Below, piece by piece: positions 1 through 8,196 of a stretch of 64,000 nucleotides of DNA. The stretch comes from Desulfoferula mesophila (lineage in GTDB: Bacteria; Desulfobacterota; Desulfarculia; Desulfarculales; Desulfarculaceae). The position numbers and the translations under genes are program-made. The DNA lies in contig NZ_AP028679.1 in the NCBI RefSeq assembly GCF_037076455.1, forward strand, positions 449,501 through 513,500, in the 5' to 3' direction. The stretch's first letter is position 1; the number at the start of each line of letters is the position of its first letter. The notes beneath the pieces are model-generated. The model did no database searches. It was not told where the DNA came from and worked only from the letters and a program-made list of their open reading frames with translations.

Positions 1-134
1 TGGGACACTTCCACCAGGCCCATCTCGAGGTCATGAAGGGCCTGCGCGCCCTCATGGACGAGTGCATCGACAAGATGGAAGAAAAGCCCGCGGCCGAGGG
101 CGAGCCCCGGGTAACCAAGATAGAGGTGGAGTAG
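1..134 (+). CDS. C-terminal end of an unidentified protein (5' end outside window)
   Basis: An open frame enters from the left edge (codons in phase with position 3) and ends at a TAG at 132-134, giving about 43 residues. The tail is hydrophilic and charged, with an amphipathic helix rich in Met, Leu and Glu followed by a Pro/Ala/Glu-rich stretch ending TKIEVE. No motif in this fragment identifies a family. It stops 9 nt before the ruvB start, so it is probably the upstream member of a transcript with ruvB. RuvA or RuvC would be natural neighbours, but nothing visible here supports either. Confidence 0.6.
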   Translation, partial: GHFHQAHLEVMKGLRALMDECIDKMEEKPAAEGEPRVTKIEVE

Positions 135-143
135 GCATACGCG

Positions 144-1178
144 GTGAACAACCCCGAAGAGCTGCACGGCCGCCTGGTGGACGGGGCGCCCAGCGAGGAA
201 GACCAGTCCCTGGAGAGCCTTCGGCCCTCGTCGCTGGATGAGTACGTGGGCCAGGCCGAGGCCAAGGCCAACCTCAAGGTGTTCATCGCCGCCGCCCGCC
301 AGCGGGGCGAGGCCCTGGACCACGTCTTGCTGCACGGCCACCCCGGCCTGGGCAAGACCACCCTGGCCCACATCCTGGCCTCCGAGATGGAGGTGGGCAT
401 CACCGCCACCAGCGGCCCGGTTATGGAGCGGGCCGGGGACCTGGCGGCCATCCTGACCAACCTGGAAAGCCGCGACGTGTTGTTCGTGGACGAGATTCAC
501 CGCCTCAACCACGTGGTGGAAGAGGTGCTCTACCCGGCCATGGAGGACTTTCACCTGGACCTGGTGATCGGCGCCGGCCCCAGCGCCCGCACCGTCAAGC
601 TGGACCTGCCCCCCTTCACCTTGGTGGGGGCCACCACCCGGGTGGGCCTGCTCACCCCGCCCCTGCGCGACCGTTTCGGGGTGCAGCTTCGGGTGGACTT
701 CTACAACCCGGAGGAGTTGGCGTCCATCGTCACCCGCTCGGCCCGCATCCTGGGCCTGAGCATGGACGCCCACGGCGCGGCCGAGATCGCCCGGCGCAGC
801 CGCTCCACCCCCCGGGTGGCCAACCGGCTGCTCAAGCGGGTGCGCGATTTCGCCCAGGTGGAGGGCGGGGGCAAGGTGGACCGCGAGATGGCCGACTACG
901 CCCTGGGCCGCCTGGGGGTGGACACCAGCGGCTTGGACCGCCTGGACCGCGAGCTGCTCGACACCATCGCCACCAAGTTCGACGGCGGGCCGGTGGGGCT
1001 GAACACCCTGGCCGCGGCGGTGGGCGAGGAGGCCCATACCATTGAAGAGGTCTACGAGCCTTACCTGATCCAGCAGGGCTACATCAAGCGCACCCCGGCC
1101 GGGCGCGTGGCGACCCCCAGAGCCTACGAGCACCTGGGGCTCAGGCCTAGCAACAGCGCCCAAAAAAGACTGTTCTAG
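144..1178 (+). CDS. ruvB: Holliday junction branch migration ATPase RuvB
   Basis: RuvB is the hexameric AAA+ motor that, with RuvA, drives branch migration of Holliday junctions in recombinational repair. The 344-residue protein has the family length. Walker A is GHPGLGKT at residues 65-72, Walker B is DEIH at 116-119, the sensor I region GATTR is at 162-166, and an arginine-finger segment (PPLRDRFG) follows at about 172-179. The C-terminal winged helix ends in the usual Gly/Arg-rich region. The start is a GTG at 144 with GGAG about 13 nt upstream; the sequence from residue 25 onward is clearly conserved. ruvA and ruvC are not in the window downstream. Confidence 0.97.
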   Translation: MNNPEELHGRLVDGAPSEEDQSLESLRPSSLDEYVGQAEAKANLKVFIAAARQRGEALDHVLLHGHPGLGKTTLAHILASEMEVGITATSGPVMERAGDLAAILTNLESRDVLFVDEIHRLNHVVEEVLYPAMEDFHLDLVIGAGPSARTVKLDLPPFTLVGATTRVGLLTPPLRDRFGVQLRVDFYNPEELASIVTRSARILGLSMDAHGAAEIARRSRSTPRVANRLLKRVRDFAQVEGGGKVDREMADYALGRLGVDTSGLDRLDRELLDTIATKFDGGPVGLNTLAAAVGEEAHTIEEVYEPYLIQQGYIKRTPAGRVATPRAYEHLGLRPSNSAQKRLF

Positions 1179-1183
1179 GCGGG

Positions 1184-1306
1184 CCGGCTTCGCCAGGCGG
1201 CGGCATACTGCGTTACCGGCAACGCTCCAGCCTCGGCGTAGTGCCCAGCTACGCCTCCGGCTGTCGCTCGCCGGATGCCTTGTCTGCCGCCCCCTGGCTG
1301 TGCCGG
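1184..1306 (+). repeat. Palindromic intergenic element, copy A
   Basis: This is a 123-bp imperfect palindrome beginning 5 nt after the ruvB stop. The left arm starts CCGGCTTCGCCAGG and the right arm ends CCCTGGCTGTGCCGG. They pair except for a symmetric TTC/TGT internal loop. The apical stem is GGCGTAG (1235-1241) with CTACGCC (1249-1255). Five related copies lie elsewhere in the window, all with the same polarity. It sits between two genes read on the same strand, so it could act as a 3' end structure for ruvB. Confidence 0.85.
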
Positions 1307-1386
1307 GGCTCGGGAGATATCCTTATCATTGACCGACCCAGGCGAGGCCCTGCCTACATGATGTTCACCCCGGCGGAAAAACCCGC

Positions 1387-2139
1387 ATGCTGACCAAGAC
1401 CTTCCTGCACATCCCCTCCGTGGGCCCCAAGCGCGAGCTGTCCCTGTGGCGGGCCGGACTGACCGATTGGCGCGACTTCCTGGAGCGCGGCGAATCCCTG
1501 GCCCCCCGCGCGGTGTACAACCTGGGCCGCCCGGTGATCGAGCGCAGCCTGGCCGCCCTGGAGCGCCCCGGCGGCCTGGCCGAGCTGGCCGAGGCCATCC
1601 CCCCGGCCGAGCACTGGCGCTTCTGGCCCAGCTATCATCGGGTGGCCTACCTGGACATCGAGACCGGCGGCGACCCCGAGGATTTCGGCGGCATAACCGT
1701 GGTGGGGGTCTACGACGGGGTGGAGGTAACCCAGTACGTGGCCGGGGTGAATCTGCACGAGGCGGCCCAGGCCCTGGCCGGCTACCAGGTGGTGGTGAGC
1801 TTCGCGGGCTCCAGCTTCGACGTGCCGGTGCTGAGAAGCGCGTTCGCCAACTTCATCGTGCCACCGGTGCACATCGACCTGCGCTGGGTGCTCAGGCGCC
1901 TGGGCTACAAGGGCGGGCTCAAGCGCATCGAAAAGCGCCTGGGCATCGGCCGCCCGGAGCAGGTGGGCGACATGAACGGCTACATGGCGGTGATGCTCTG
2001 GCAGGACCACCTGGCCGGCGACCCCGACGCCCTGACCACCCTTTTGCAATACAACGCCTGCGACATCGTGAACCTGGAGCCGCTACTCAACCTGGCGGTG
2101 GAAAAGCTGCGGGATCAGTTGCTGGGGAGGGTAGGGTAG
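1387..2139 (+). CDS. YprB-type RNase H-like exonuclease domain protein
   Basis: This is a predicted metal-dependent 3'-5' exonuclease of the RNase_H_2/YprB group (DEDD superfamily). The acidic residues are visible: D90 and E92 in YLDIETGG, D145 in SSFDVPVL, and D226 in YNACDIVNL. The 250-residue protein is close to the bare catalytic domain; B. subtilis YprB has extra TPR-like repeats that are missing here. The ATG at 1387 has only a weak GGCGG upstream. The substrate is unknown. It is separated from ruvB by palindromic element A, so co-transcription is uncertain. Confidence 0.8.
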   Translation: MLTKTFLHIPSVGPKRELSLWRAGLTDWRDFLERGESLAPRAVYNLGRPVIERSLAALERPGGLAELAEAIPPAEHWRFWPSYHRVAYLDIETGGDPEDFGGITVVGVYDGVEVTQYVAGVNLHEAAQALAGYQVVVSFAGSSFDVPVLRSAFANFIVPPVHIDLRWVLRRLGYKGGLKRIEKRLGIGRPEQVGDMNGYMAVMLWQDHLAGDPDALTTLLQYNACDIVNLEPLLNLAVEKLRDQLLGRVG

Positions 2140-2174
2140 AAACCCCGCCCCTACGCGGCTCATCCAGGGATAGC

Positions 2175-2205
2175 GTAGGTTGGGTAGAGCGCAGCGAAAC
2201 CCAAC
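2175..2205. repeat. GTTGGGT/ACCCAAC intergenic palindrome
   Basis: A short inverted repeat with arms GTTGGGT (2179-2185) and ACCCAAC (2199-2205) separated by a purine-rich loop. It resembles a motif that I recall as common in intergenic regions of many proteobacterial genomes. It lies just after the YprB-type gene. One copy is visible in this window. Confidence 0.5.
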
Positions 2206-2255
2206 AATTCCTCTGCTCCCGCTCACCAATCACTCGCAACAATCACCCCACCCAG

Positions 2256-2288
2256 GGCAACCCAGACAGCTGCGCTGTCTGGGTTGCC
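2256..2288. repeat. Perfect 15-bp hairpin, CCCAGACAGC family copy 1
   Basis: GGCAACCCAGACAGC (2256-2270) is followed by the triloop TGC and its exact complement (2274-2288). The core CCCAGACAGC/GCTGTCTGGG recurs 105 bp downstream at 2393-2419. No T-run follows, so it is not an ordinary terminator. Confidence 0.75.
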
Positions 2289-2392
2289 TAGCCCCGCGAG
2301 GCAACAGGAGGTCCAGCACAGTGCTACGCGCCGCTCAAACCGCTCTGATCCCTCCTTCTCCGACCTCTCGCCGCTCGGCCTGAAGGTCTCGC

Positions 2393-2419
2393 GGCCCAGA
2401 CAGCAGAGCTGTCTGGGCC
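2393..2419. repeat. Perfect 12-bp hairpin, CCCAGACAGC family copy 2
   Basis: GGCCCAGACAGC (2393-2404) pairs exactly with 2408-2419 around the loop AGA. It shares the CCCAGACAGC core with the hairpin at 2256-2288 but has a different outer stem and loop. The rest of the 350-bp gap (2140-2489) between the YprB-type gene and the convergent hydrolase gene holds no gene that I can support. Confidence 0.7.
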
Positions 2420-2435
2420 ACCCGAAACCACCTCA

Positions 2436-2468
2436 ATAAAAAGCGGCCGAGCAATCGCCCGACCGCTT
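2436..2468 (-). terminator. Rho-independent terminator of the hydrolase gene
   Basis: Read on the minus strand, AAGCGGTC at 2468-2461 pairs with GGCCGCTT at 2448-2441 (one G-T pair), and a TTTTT run follows. It lies about 20 nt past the stop of the minus-strand gene ending at 2490. Confidence 0.75.
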
Positions 2469-2489
2469 CGCATCGTCTAACTACTCAGC

Positions 2490-3578
2490 CTACTTGGCCA
2501 TGCCGGTCACATCCTGAAATAGCGGGCCGGTGTTGATGGGAAGGCGCTTGAGTTTGGCCGCCCCCAGGTCCAGCTTGTTCATGTCCACCACCTTGGGGGT
2601 CAGGTTGTCATAGGTGGCGAAGTAGAACTTGCGGTTCTTCAGGTCGCAGGCGTCCATCCACTCGGTTATGTCGTAAGACGCCTTGCCGTCTTTGTATGAG
2701 CGGGCCATGCCCTTGCTGATGAAAAAGGAGTTCAGCAGGCGCAGGGCGCTCATCACCGCCCCTTGACCATCCGGCTCGGGCAAGGCCGCCTTGGAGAAGG
2801 CCACCGCGCGAACCAGGCGAGAGGGCGGGGTCACGTCGCCGGGCAGGCCCAGCATGCCCGAGCCCTGGCCGGTGGGATAGAGGGTGATGTTCTGGAGCTT
2901 CAGGTCCGGCACGTTTTTGGCCGAGAGGTTTACGTAGTTGCGCAGGTTGGTCATGTGCCAATCAAAGGTGGGCGCGTTGGTGAGCACCCCCAGGGGGTCG
3001 TCGTACAGGTGCAGCTTGCCGCCCACGTACTCCACCACCAGGTTGTTGCCCTCCTTGTCGGTGACTATGTAATGCAGGCCCAGGGGCTCGGGGCTCACCT
3101 GGGTCAGGGCGGCGGGCCATACCGCAACCTTGGGCAGGGCCTCCTTAACCTGGTCCACGCTGCTGAAGTTGGTGAGTAGCCAGGCGATGAGCTCCCAAGG
3201 AGCCAGGCACTTGTCCTGGTCCGCCGGAGTGGCCTCGGGGTACTTGGCGAAACCCGCGAAGTAAAACAAGCCCGCGGCCAGGCCTTTTTCATTCATGCCG
3301 TCGACCAAGGCGGTCAAGCCAAAGCAGTCCATGCCCACGGCCGCGTATTTGGCCTTCCACTTCAAGCCCGGCTTGTTGTTGGGCCCGGTGGCGGTCATCG
3401 CGTAGCCGCGCGGAATGATGAGCACCTGGGATTGTAGGTCCACCCCGAACTCCAAGGTGCGGGCGTGTACCACCGCGCCGTCCTGGGCCTTGACCGTGAT
3501 GCCGGTGCAAGCGGCCGCCGGGACCGCCGCCAGGATGGCCACCGCCGCCACCCCCAATAGAAAACCAAAAAATTTCAT
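2490..3578 (-). CDS. Secreted choloylglycine hydrolase-family (linear amide C-N hydrolase) protein
   Basis: This is an Ntn-type cysteine amidase related to bile salt hydrolase and penicillin V acylase. A signal peptide of about 23 residues ends VPAAA, and cleavage would leave C24 as the N-terminal nucleophile (CTGITVKAQDG), the expected maturation for exported members. R40 (HARTLEFG) fits the conserved arginine after the nucleophile. At 362 residues the length is normal. The ATG at 3578 has GAGG 6 nt upstream. The physiological substrate cannot be told: related enzymes cleave conjugated bile acids, penicillin V or N-acyl homoserine lactones. It stands alone with its own terminator. Confidence 0.85.
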   Translation of the reverse strand: MKFFGFLLGVAAVAILAAVPAAACTGITVKAQDGAVVHARTLEFGVDLQSQVLIIPRGYAMTATGPNNKPGLKWKAKYAAVGMDCFGLTALVDGMNEKGLAAGLFYFAGFAKYPEATPADQDKCLAPWELIAWLLTNFSSVDQVKEALPKVAVWPAALTQVSPEPLGLHYIVTDKEGNNLVVEYVGGKLHLYDDPLGVLTNAPTFDWHMTNLRNYVNLSAKNVPDLKLQNITLYPTGQGSGMLGLPGDVTPPSRLVRAVAFSKAALPEPDGQGAVMSALRLLNSFFISKGMARSYKDGKASYDITEWMDACDLKNRKFYFATYDNLTPKVVDMNKLDLGAAKLKRLPINTGPLFQDVTGMAK

Positions 3579-3678
3579 GGAATACCTCTACGATCATTAA
3601 GGTGAGAACGGGCGGGAATGGCCCGCCGATTACCGGCCCTTATTTTTGCTCGATATTGCAGCGCTAGGCAAGAGGTCT

Positions 3679-4575
3679 TTATTCGTCGGCGCTATTTTGG
3701 CCGCTGACCAGCCACACGTGATAATGGGCATCTTTTTTCATGCCCACCCCCACCCCGCCCTTGTCCAAATACAGGGCCATGGCCCACTCGGGGTCGAAAC
3801 CGCTGGTGGTGGCCGACCAATATTGGGGTTGCAGGTTGCTAAAGGGCGCGGCCGGGTCCAGGGCCGGGAAGGCGTGGCCCGCGTGCACCATGAGCTCCAG
3901 CTCGGCGATGGCGGGCAGCCGCCAGCCGCCCAGCCCGCCCAGGCGCGCGGCATCGGCCTCCTTGGCCAGCTCCATGGCCCGGAACCAGCTCACCGGGCCG
4001 GGGCCCAGGTCGGCGCAGCGGCTCCAGGTCAGGCCGCCCATCAAGTCGCGCACCGTGTCGCCATGGGCCCGCCAGCGCGGGTCGGGCCAGGGCGTCCCGC
4101 TGGCAGTCTCCGGCCCGCCGGTCACCCACAAGGCCGGGCTGCGGCCCCGCACCGGCCATACGTAATAGGAACGGCCCTTGTCGCCATAGAACATGCGCCC
4201 GCCCTCGGTGTGCACGTACCAGGCATAGGCCGGGTTGGCCGCGTAGGGGGTGGCGGACCAATACCAGGCCAGCTCCACCTGGGTGAACGGGTGGCCCGGC
4301 GGCAGGGCCGGCCTGGCTTGGGCATAGTCCATCAACGAGAACAGCTCGCGCCGGTTGGGCAGGCGCCAGTCGCCGTGCCCCAGGTAGGCTTCCCGGTTTA
4401 GAGTGGCCACATACTCCCGGGCTTCATCCCAGAACAGGGGCCACCCCGCCGGGTTGGCCGAGCGGCTCCACACCAGCCCGGTGGCCCGGTCTTCCACGCT
4501 CTGGCCGTGTCGTATGAAACGCGCCGTATTGGTCATGCTCGCGTCCGATGGCTCCCGGAAGCTCCCTGTTTTCAT
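3679..4575 (-). CDS. DUF1566 (Lcl C-terminal domain) protein with two repeats
   Basis: The protein has two copies of the DUF1566 pattern. Each copy holds a TGLVWSR or GGLTWSR strand, a W/LP segment (GDWRLPNRRELFSLMDY and GGWRLPAIAELELMV) and a YWSAT strand. The first copy covers roughly residues 25-150 and the second roughly 170-290. DUF1566 domains occur in surface and secreted proteins such as collagen-like Lcl of Legionella, but no signal peptide is visible here. Two starts are possible: the ATG at 4575 and the ATG at 4536 (MTNTARF); neither has a well-spaced ribosome-binding site. It diverges from the plus-strand genes that follow. Function unknown. Confidence 0.75.
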   Translation of the reverse strand: MKTGSFREPSDASMTNTARFIRHGQSVEDRATGLVWSRSANPAGWPLFWDEAREYVATLNREAYLGHGDWRLPNRRELFSLMDYAQARPALPPGHPFTQVELAWYWSATPYAANPAYAWYVHTEGGRMFYGDKGRSYYVWPVRGRSPALWVTGGPETASGTPWPDPRWRAHGDTVRDLMGGLTWSRCADLGPGPVSWFRAMELAKEADAARLGGLGGWRLPAIAELELMVHAGHAFPALDPAAPFSNLQPQYWSATTSGFDPEWAMALYLDKGGVGVGMKKDAHYHVWLVSGQNSADE

Positions 4576-4654
4576 GCCTCGTAATAGGCTACAATAACGG
4601 ATGAATCTTATGTTAGCATTCGTAAGCTACCTTCATCCCGGAAGGAATCCGACC

Positions 4655-4792
4655 GTGCCCGCGAGATTGCAAATTATATCGGCCTGTATTTTGCCATTGG
4701 GCCCGGCCTGGGGCATGGGTTTGGGTTGCGGGTCGGAGCCGTCCCCCACGGTGAGCTCCCAGGCCGCCGCGTTTCGCGAGAAGATCCATTAA
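4655..4792 (+). other. 45-codon signal-peptide-like leader ORF ending in TAA directly before the next start
   Basis: The GTG at 4655 follows GGAAGGA with good spacing. It opens a frame encoding PARLQIISACILPLGPAWG, then MGLGCGSEPSP, which resembles an exported N-terminus although the lipobox is not canonical. The frame stops at TAA 4790-4792, and the ATG of the next frame follows at once in the same phase. The good ribosome-binding site is here rather than at 4793. The simplest reading is that this is the true N-terminus of the next gene, cut by a single nonsense change (TAA from CAA). Confidence 0.5.
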
Positions 4793-5227
4793 ATGCTCAT
4801 GGCGGCTGATGAAAACCTGGGCCCCTTGGCCACCCCCGAGCAGGAGCTCCAGTTGCGCCCGGTCATGAACGAACTGATCCAAAAGGCCGCGGCCAAGGGC
4901 ATGAACATGCCCTACGCCCTGGCGGTCGTAGGCCAAGGCGGCAAGACGCCGGCCGGCGCGATGGCCGACCCCCAGGCTGGGGGAGGGCCCAAGGTGGTGA
5001 AGACCACCAAGGACTATTCCAAGTACGAAAAGCTGCGGCAAGCCCTGAAAGGTGGGAGGGTGGCCCATTTCACCCTTTACACCGGTGAGGGTAAGGTTTA
5101 CATGGTATGTTCTCCCTTCAAGACCGGCGGGAACGGCGGCGCGGCCTGCCTGGCCTTTCAGGAAGGCACCCTGCCCGGCAACTTGAAGATCGATGAAAAA
5201 GAATTCGAATCCCTGAATTTCAACTGA
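4793..5227 (+). CDS. Small hypothetical protein, probably the body of a gene interrupted at 4790
   Basis: A 144-residue frame with a helical N-terminal half (ATPEQELQLRPVMNELIQKA) and a C-terminal half resembling a small alpha/beta sensor fold, including VAHFTLYTGEGKVYMVCSPF. I recognise no family. The ATG at 4793 has no convincing ribosome-binding site; a better one lies upstream at GTG 4655 in the same phase, behind an in-frame TAA. It may be a pseudogene of a secreted protein, or be translated by re-initiation at the TAAATG junction. It precedes the Mla operon by 35 nt and could belong to it. Confidence 0.55.
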   Translation: MLMAADENLGPLATPEQELQLRPVMNELIQKAAAKGMNMPYALAVVGQGGKTPAGAMADPQAGGGPKVVKTTKDYSKYEKLRQALKGGRVAHFTLYTGEGKVYMVCSPFKTGGNGGAACLAFQEGTLPGNLKIDEKEFESLNFN

Positions 5228-5262
5228 TACCGGCACAGGGGTTCAGTGAGTTCCGGCAAGGC

Positions 5263-6405
5263 ATGACCAGCAAAAAAACCACCATGGACTTCAAGGCCGA
5301 CCTGCAAGGTGACGGCGGAGCCAGAACCCTGGTGCTCTCCGGCCGCCTGGACGTCTACGCCACCGACCCACTGATCTCCCGTTTCGGCGCGGTGGTGGCC
5401 ACCAGCGGCCTGAAGAGCCTGACCGTGGACCTGGCCGGCGTGACCTATCTGGACACCGGCGGGGTGATGGCCCTCAATATGCTGCAGCAAAAAGCGGCCG
5501 GGGCCAAGGTGCAGGTGGGCCTGCAGGGGGTGAGCCCCCAGGCGCAGGGCATGATGGACCTCATCCAGATCGATGAGCTCAAGCCCCTGCCCCCCAAGCC
5601 CAAGCGCGCCCCCGGCGGCCTGGTGGCGGTGATCGGCAAGGGCACATTCGCCCTGATAGACGACCTAGTCGAGGTCATCGCTTTCGTGGGCACCCTGTTC
5701 AAGGCCTTGGTCATGGTGATCCGCCGGCCTCGCTCCCTGCGCTGGAAAGATACCGAGCTTTACATGGAGCAGGTGGGGGTGGACGGCCTGCCCATCGTGG
5801 GGCTCATCAGTTTTTTGCTGGGCCTGATCATGGCCTTCATGAGCGCCATCCAGCTCAGGAGCTTCGGGGCCAACATCTACGTGGCCGATCTGGTGGCCTT
5901 GGCCATGGTGCGCGAGTTGGGGCCCATCATGACCGCCGTCTTGGTGGCCGGGCGCTCCGGCAGCGCCTTTGCCGCCGAGATAGGCACCATGATCGTGCGC
6001 GAGGAGGTGGAGGCTTTGGAGGTGATGGGCTTCGATCCGCCCACCTTCCTGGCCCTGCCGCGCATTGTGGCCATGATTCTCATGATGCCTCTGTTGATCC
6101 TGTTCTCCGACCTGCTGGCCATCATTGGCGGCCTGGTCATCGGGGTCACCTACCTTGACCTCACCGTCTACGGCTACGTGCAGCAGACCATGAGTGCCTT
6201 GGCGGTGAGCGACATCCTGCTGGGGGCCGCAAAGGGGGCTGTCTTCGCCTTTTTGATCGGCGGCATCGGATGCCAGCGCGGCTTTACCGCGCGCGGCGGG
6301 GCCGAGGCCGTGGGGCGGGTCACCACTTCGGCGGTGGTGGCCGGCATTTTTCTCATAGTGGTGTGCGACAGCATCTTCGCGGTCGTGCAGTACTATGTCC
6401 TGTAG
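5263..6405 (+). CDS. mlaE: STAS-MlaE fusion, permease of Mla-type lipid ABC transporter
   Basis: This is the inner-membrane permease of a phospholipid/hydrophobic-compound ABC importer or exporter of the Mla/Ttg2 type. Residues 1-110 form a STAS domain (LVLSGRLDVYATDPL, then LTVDLAGVTYLDTGG). In E. coli the STAS partner is a separate protein, MlaB, so here MlaB and MlaE are joined. Residues about 130-380 hold the MlaE permease, with ELGPIMTAVLVAGRSGSAFAAEIGTM as the coupling region and several membrane segments. The 380-residue length suits the fused form. The next gene, the ATPase, starts 10 nt after its stop. The start at 5263 is somewhat uncertain; a second ATG lies at 5284. Confidence 0.9.
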   Translation: MTSKKTTMDFKADLQGDGGARTLVLSGRLDVYATDPLISRFGAVVATSGLKSLTVDLAGVTYLDTGGVMALNMLQQKAAGAKVQVGLQGVSPQAQGMMDLIQIDELKPLPPKPKRAPGGLVAVIGKGTFALIDDLVEVIAFVGTLFKALVMVIRRPRSLRWKDTELYMEQVGVDGLPIVGLISFLLGLIMAFMSAIQLRSFGANIYVADLVALAMVRELGPIMTAVLVAGRSGSAFAAEIGTMIVREEVEALEVMGFDPPTFLALPRIVAMILMMPLLILFSDLLAIIGGLVIGVTYLDLTVYGYVQQTMSALAVSDILLGAAKGAVFAFLIGGIGCQRGFTARGGAEAVGRVTTSAVVAGIFLIVVCDSIFAVVQYYVL

Positions 6406-6415
6406 GAGTTAGCGC

Positions 6416-7222
6416 GTGGAACCGGTGGTCGGCCAAAACCAACCCGTCCCGGCGCCAGAGCCGGCGCCCGCCCAGGTCAAGCCCATCGTGGTCAAGAACC
6501 TCTCGCTGGGCTATGGGCGCGCCCCCATCCTCAAGGACGTGAACCTCGAGGTGGACCCCGGCGAGATAGTGGTCGTCGCGGGGGGGAGCGGCTGCGGCAA
6601 ATCCACCCTGCTCAAAGGCCTGGTGGGCCTTTTGCCTCCCCTCCAGGGCCAGGTGTGGCTGGAGGGCCTGGAGGTCAGCGGGGCCAGCGAAAAGGTGCTC
6701 AGCCAGGTGCGCCGCAAAATCGGGGTGGCTTTTCAGGGCGGGGCCCTGTTCGGCTCCATGACCCTGGCCGAGAACGTGGAGCTGCCCCTGGCCGACACCG
6801 CCCGCTTGAGCAAGGCGGCCCGTCAGGTGATGGTGCGCCTCAAGCTGGCGGTGGTGGATTTGGACGGGTACGAGGAGTACCTGCCTTCGGAAATAAGCGG
6901 CGGCATGCAAAAGCGGGCCGGCCTGGCCCGGGCCATGGCCCTGGACCCCACCATCTTGTTCTTCGACGAGCCCAGCGCCGGCCTGGACCCCATCACCAGC
7001 GCCGAGCTGGACCAGACCATATTGAAGATCAACCGCGCCCTGGGCACCACCATGGTGGTGGTGACCCACGAGCTCGACTCCATTTACACCATCGCCCACC
7101 GGGTCATCATGCTGGATAAAAGCGAGAAGGGGATCATCGCCGAAGGACCGCCGGCAGAGTTGCGCGACACCTCGAGCGACCCCCGGGTAACCAATTTTTT
7201 CCACCGCAAACCCCGGAACTGA
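6416..7222 (+). CDS. mlaF: MlaF-type ABC transporter ATPase
   Basis: This is the cytoplasmic ATPase that powers the MlaE permease. Walker A is GGSGCGKST at residues 56-64, the ABC signature is SGGMQKRAGLARA from 161, and Walker B is LFFDEP at 181-186, with a THE switch histidine after it. The protein has 268 residues and a Pro/Ala/Gln-rich N-terminal extension of about 20 residues before the ABC fold. The start is GTG 6416, 10 nt after the mlaE stop and preceded by AGGAG. The SGGM form of the signature is typical of the Mla family. Confidence 0.93.
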   Translation: MEPVVGQNQPVPAPEPAPAQVKPIVVKNLSLGYGRAPILKDVNLEVDPGEIVVVAGGSGCGKSTLLKGLVGLLPPLQGQVWLEGLEVSGASEKVLSQVRRKIGVAFQGGALFGSMTLAENVELPLADTARLSKAARQVMVRLKLAVVDLDGYEEYLPSEISGGMQKRAGLARAMALDPTILFFDEPSAGLDPITSAELDQTILKINRALGTTMVVVTHELDSIYTIAHRVIMLDKSEKGIIAEGPPAELRDTSSDPRVTNFFHRKPRN

Positions 7223-7230
7223 GAGGAACC

Positions 7231-8196
7231 ATGTCCACCCACGCTTCCAACTTCAAGGTGGGTTTGTTCGTCATCCTGGGCCTGGGCTTGGGAATTGGGG
7301 CCATAGCCTGGCTGGGGACGTCCCAATACCTCAAGGGGGCCGAACAATACGTCACCTTTTTCAACGAGTCGGTGCAGGGGCTGCAAAACGACAGCACCGT
7401 GCGCTACCGGGGTGTGGACGTGGGCCGGGTCAAGGCCATCCGGGTGGCCCCGGACGCCCGGCTCATCGAGGTTCTCATGGAGATCGAGTTCCAAGGCGAT
7501 TTGTCCAAGGAACTGGTGGCCCAGCTTTCCACCGCGGGCATCACCGGCATAACCTTCATCGAGTTGGACCGCAAGAAGTCCGGCGAGCCCGACCTTTCGC
7601 CCAAGATCGACTTCGTGGCCGAGTATCCCATCATCCCCTCGCGGCCCTCGGAACTGCAGCGCATCGTGGGTACCCTGGACAAGGTCATGCAGCAGTTCAG
7701 CAACATCGACTTTGAGCTGATGGGCAAGCGCATGGACGCGGCCTTGGAGGGCATTCAGAACCTGGCCACCGACAAGCGCTTGCAGGAGATACTGGCCCGG
7801 GTGACCGACGCCTCGCTCCAGGTGGACGAACTGGTGGCCCGGGTCAACAAGGCCCTGGGCGAAAAGGCCGTCAAGGGCGTGGTGCAAGACACCCGGCGGA
7901 TATTGAGCGAGGCCGAGAAGGCCGTGGTGGCGGCCCGCTCCCTGGTGGACCAGCTCTCCGAAGACGTAAGGAAAATGGACTTGGGCAACACGGGCCAGCG
8001 GGCCGGGCGGCTTTTCGAGGGCTTGGAGCAGCGCAGCTACCAGTTGGCCATAGAGGCCCAGCTCACCATGCAAAACCTGCGGGAAGCCTCGGAAAGCCTC
8101 AAGGATCTGCTGCATAACCTGGAGCGCGATCCCAGCAGCGTCATATTCTCCAGCCCGCCGCCCACTTCGCCGCGCCAGGAAGGGAGCCAGCCATGA
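7231..8196 (+). CDS. mlaD: MlaD-type MCE-domain substrate carrier
   Basis: An MCE protein anchored in the inner membrane and hexameric in known cases, passing lipids across the periplasm. One N-terminal transmembrane helix (about residues 10-30, LFVILGLGLGIGAIAWLG) is followed by the MCE domain (about 38-115, with VQGLQNDSTVRYRGVDVG), then a long helical C-terminal part to residue 321. This is longer than E. coli MlaD and closer to the helical-barrel MCE type. It starts 8 nt after mlaF with GAGAGGA upstream, and its stop overlaps the next gene. Confidence 0.92.
   Translation: MSTHASNFKVGLFVILGLGLGIGAIAWLGTSQYLKGAEQYVTFFNESVQGLQNDSTVRYRGVDVGRVKAIRVAPDARLIEVLMEIEFQGDLSKELVAQLSTAGITGITFIELDRKKSGEPDLSPKIDFVAEYPIIPSRPSELQRIVGTLDKVMQQFSNIDFELMGKRMDAALEGIQNLATDKRLQEILARVTDASLQVDELVARVNKALGEKAVKGVVQDTRRILSEAEKAVVAARSLVDQLSEDVRKMDLGNTGQRAGRLFEGLEQRSYQLAIEAQLTMQNLREASESLKDLLHNLERDPSSVIFSSPPPTSPRQEGSQP

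Noticed and set aside
4790-4792. Recoding (selenocysteine or pyrrolysine) at the in-frame stop
   Set aside because: The codon is TAA. Selenocysteine needs TGA and pyrrolysine TAG, and no SECIS-like structure is evident.
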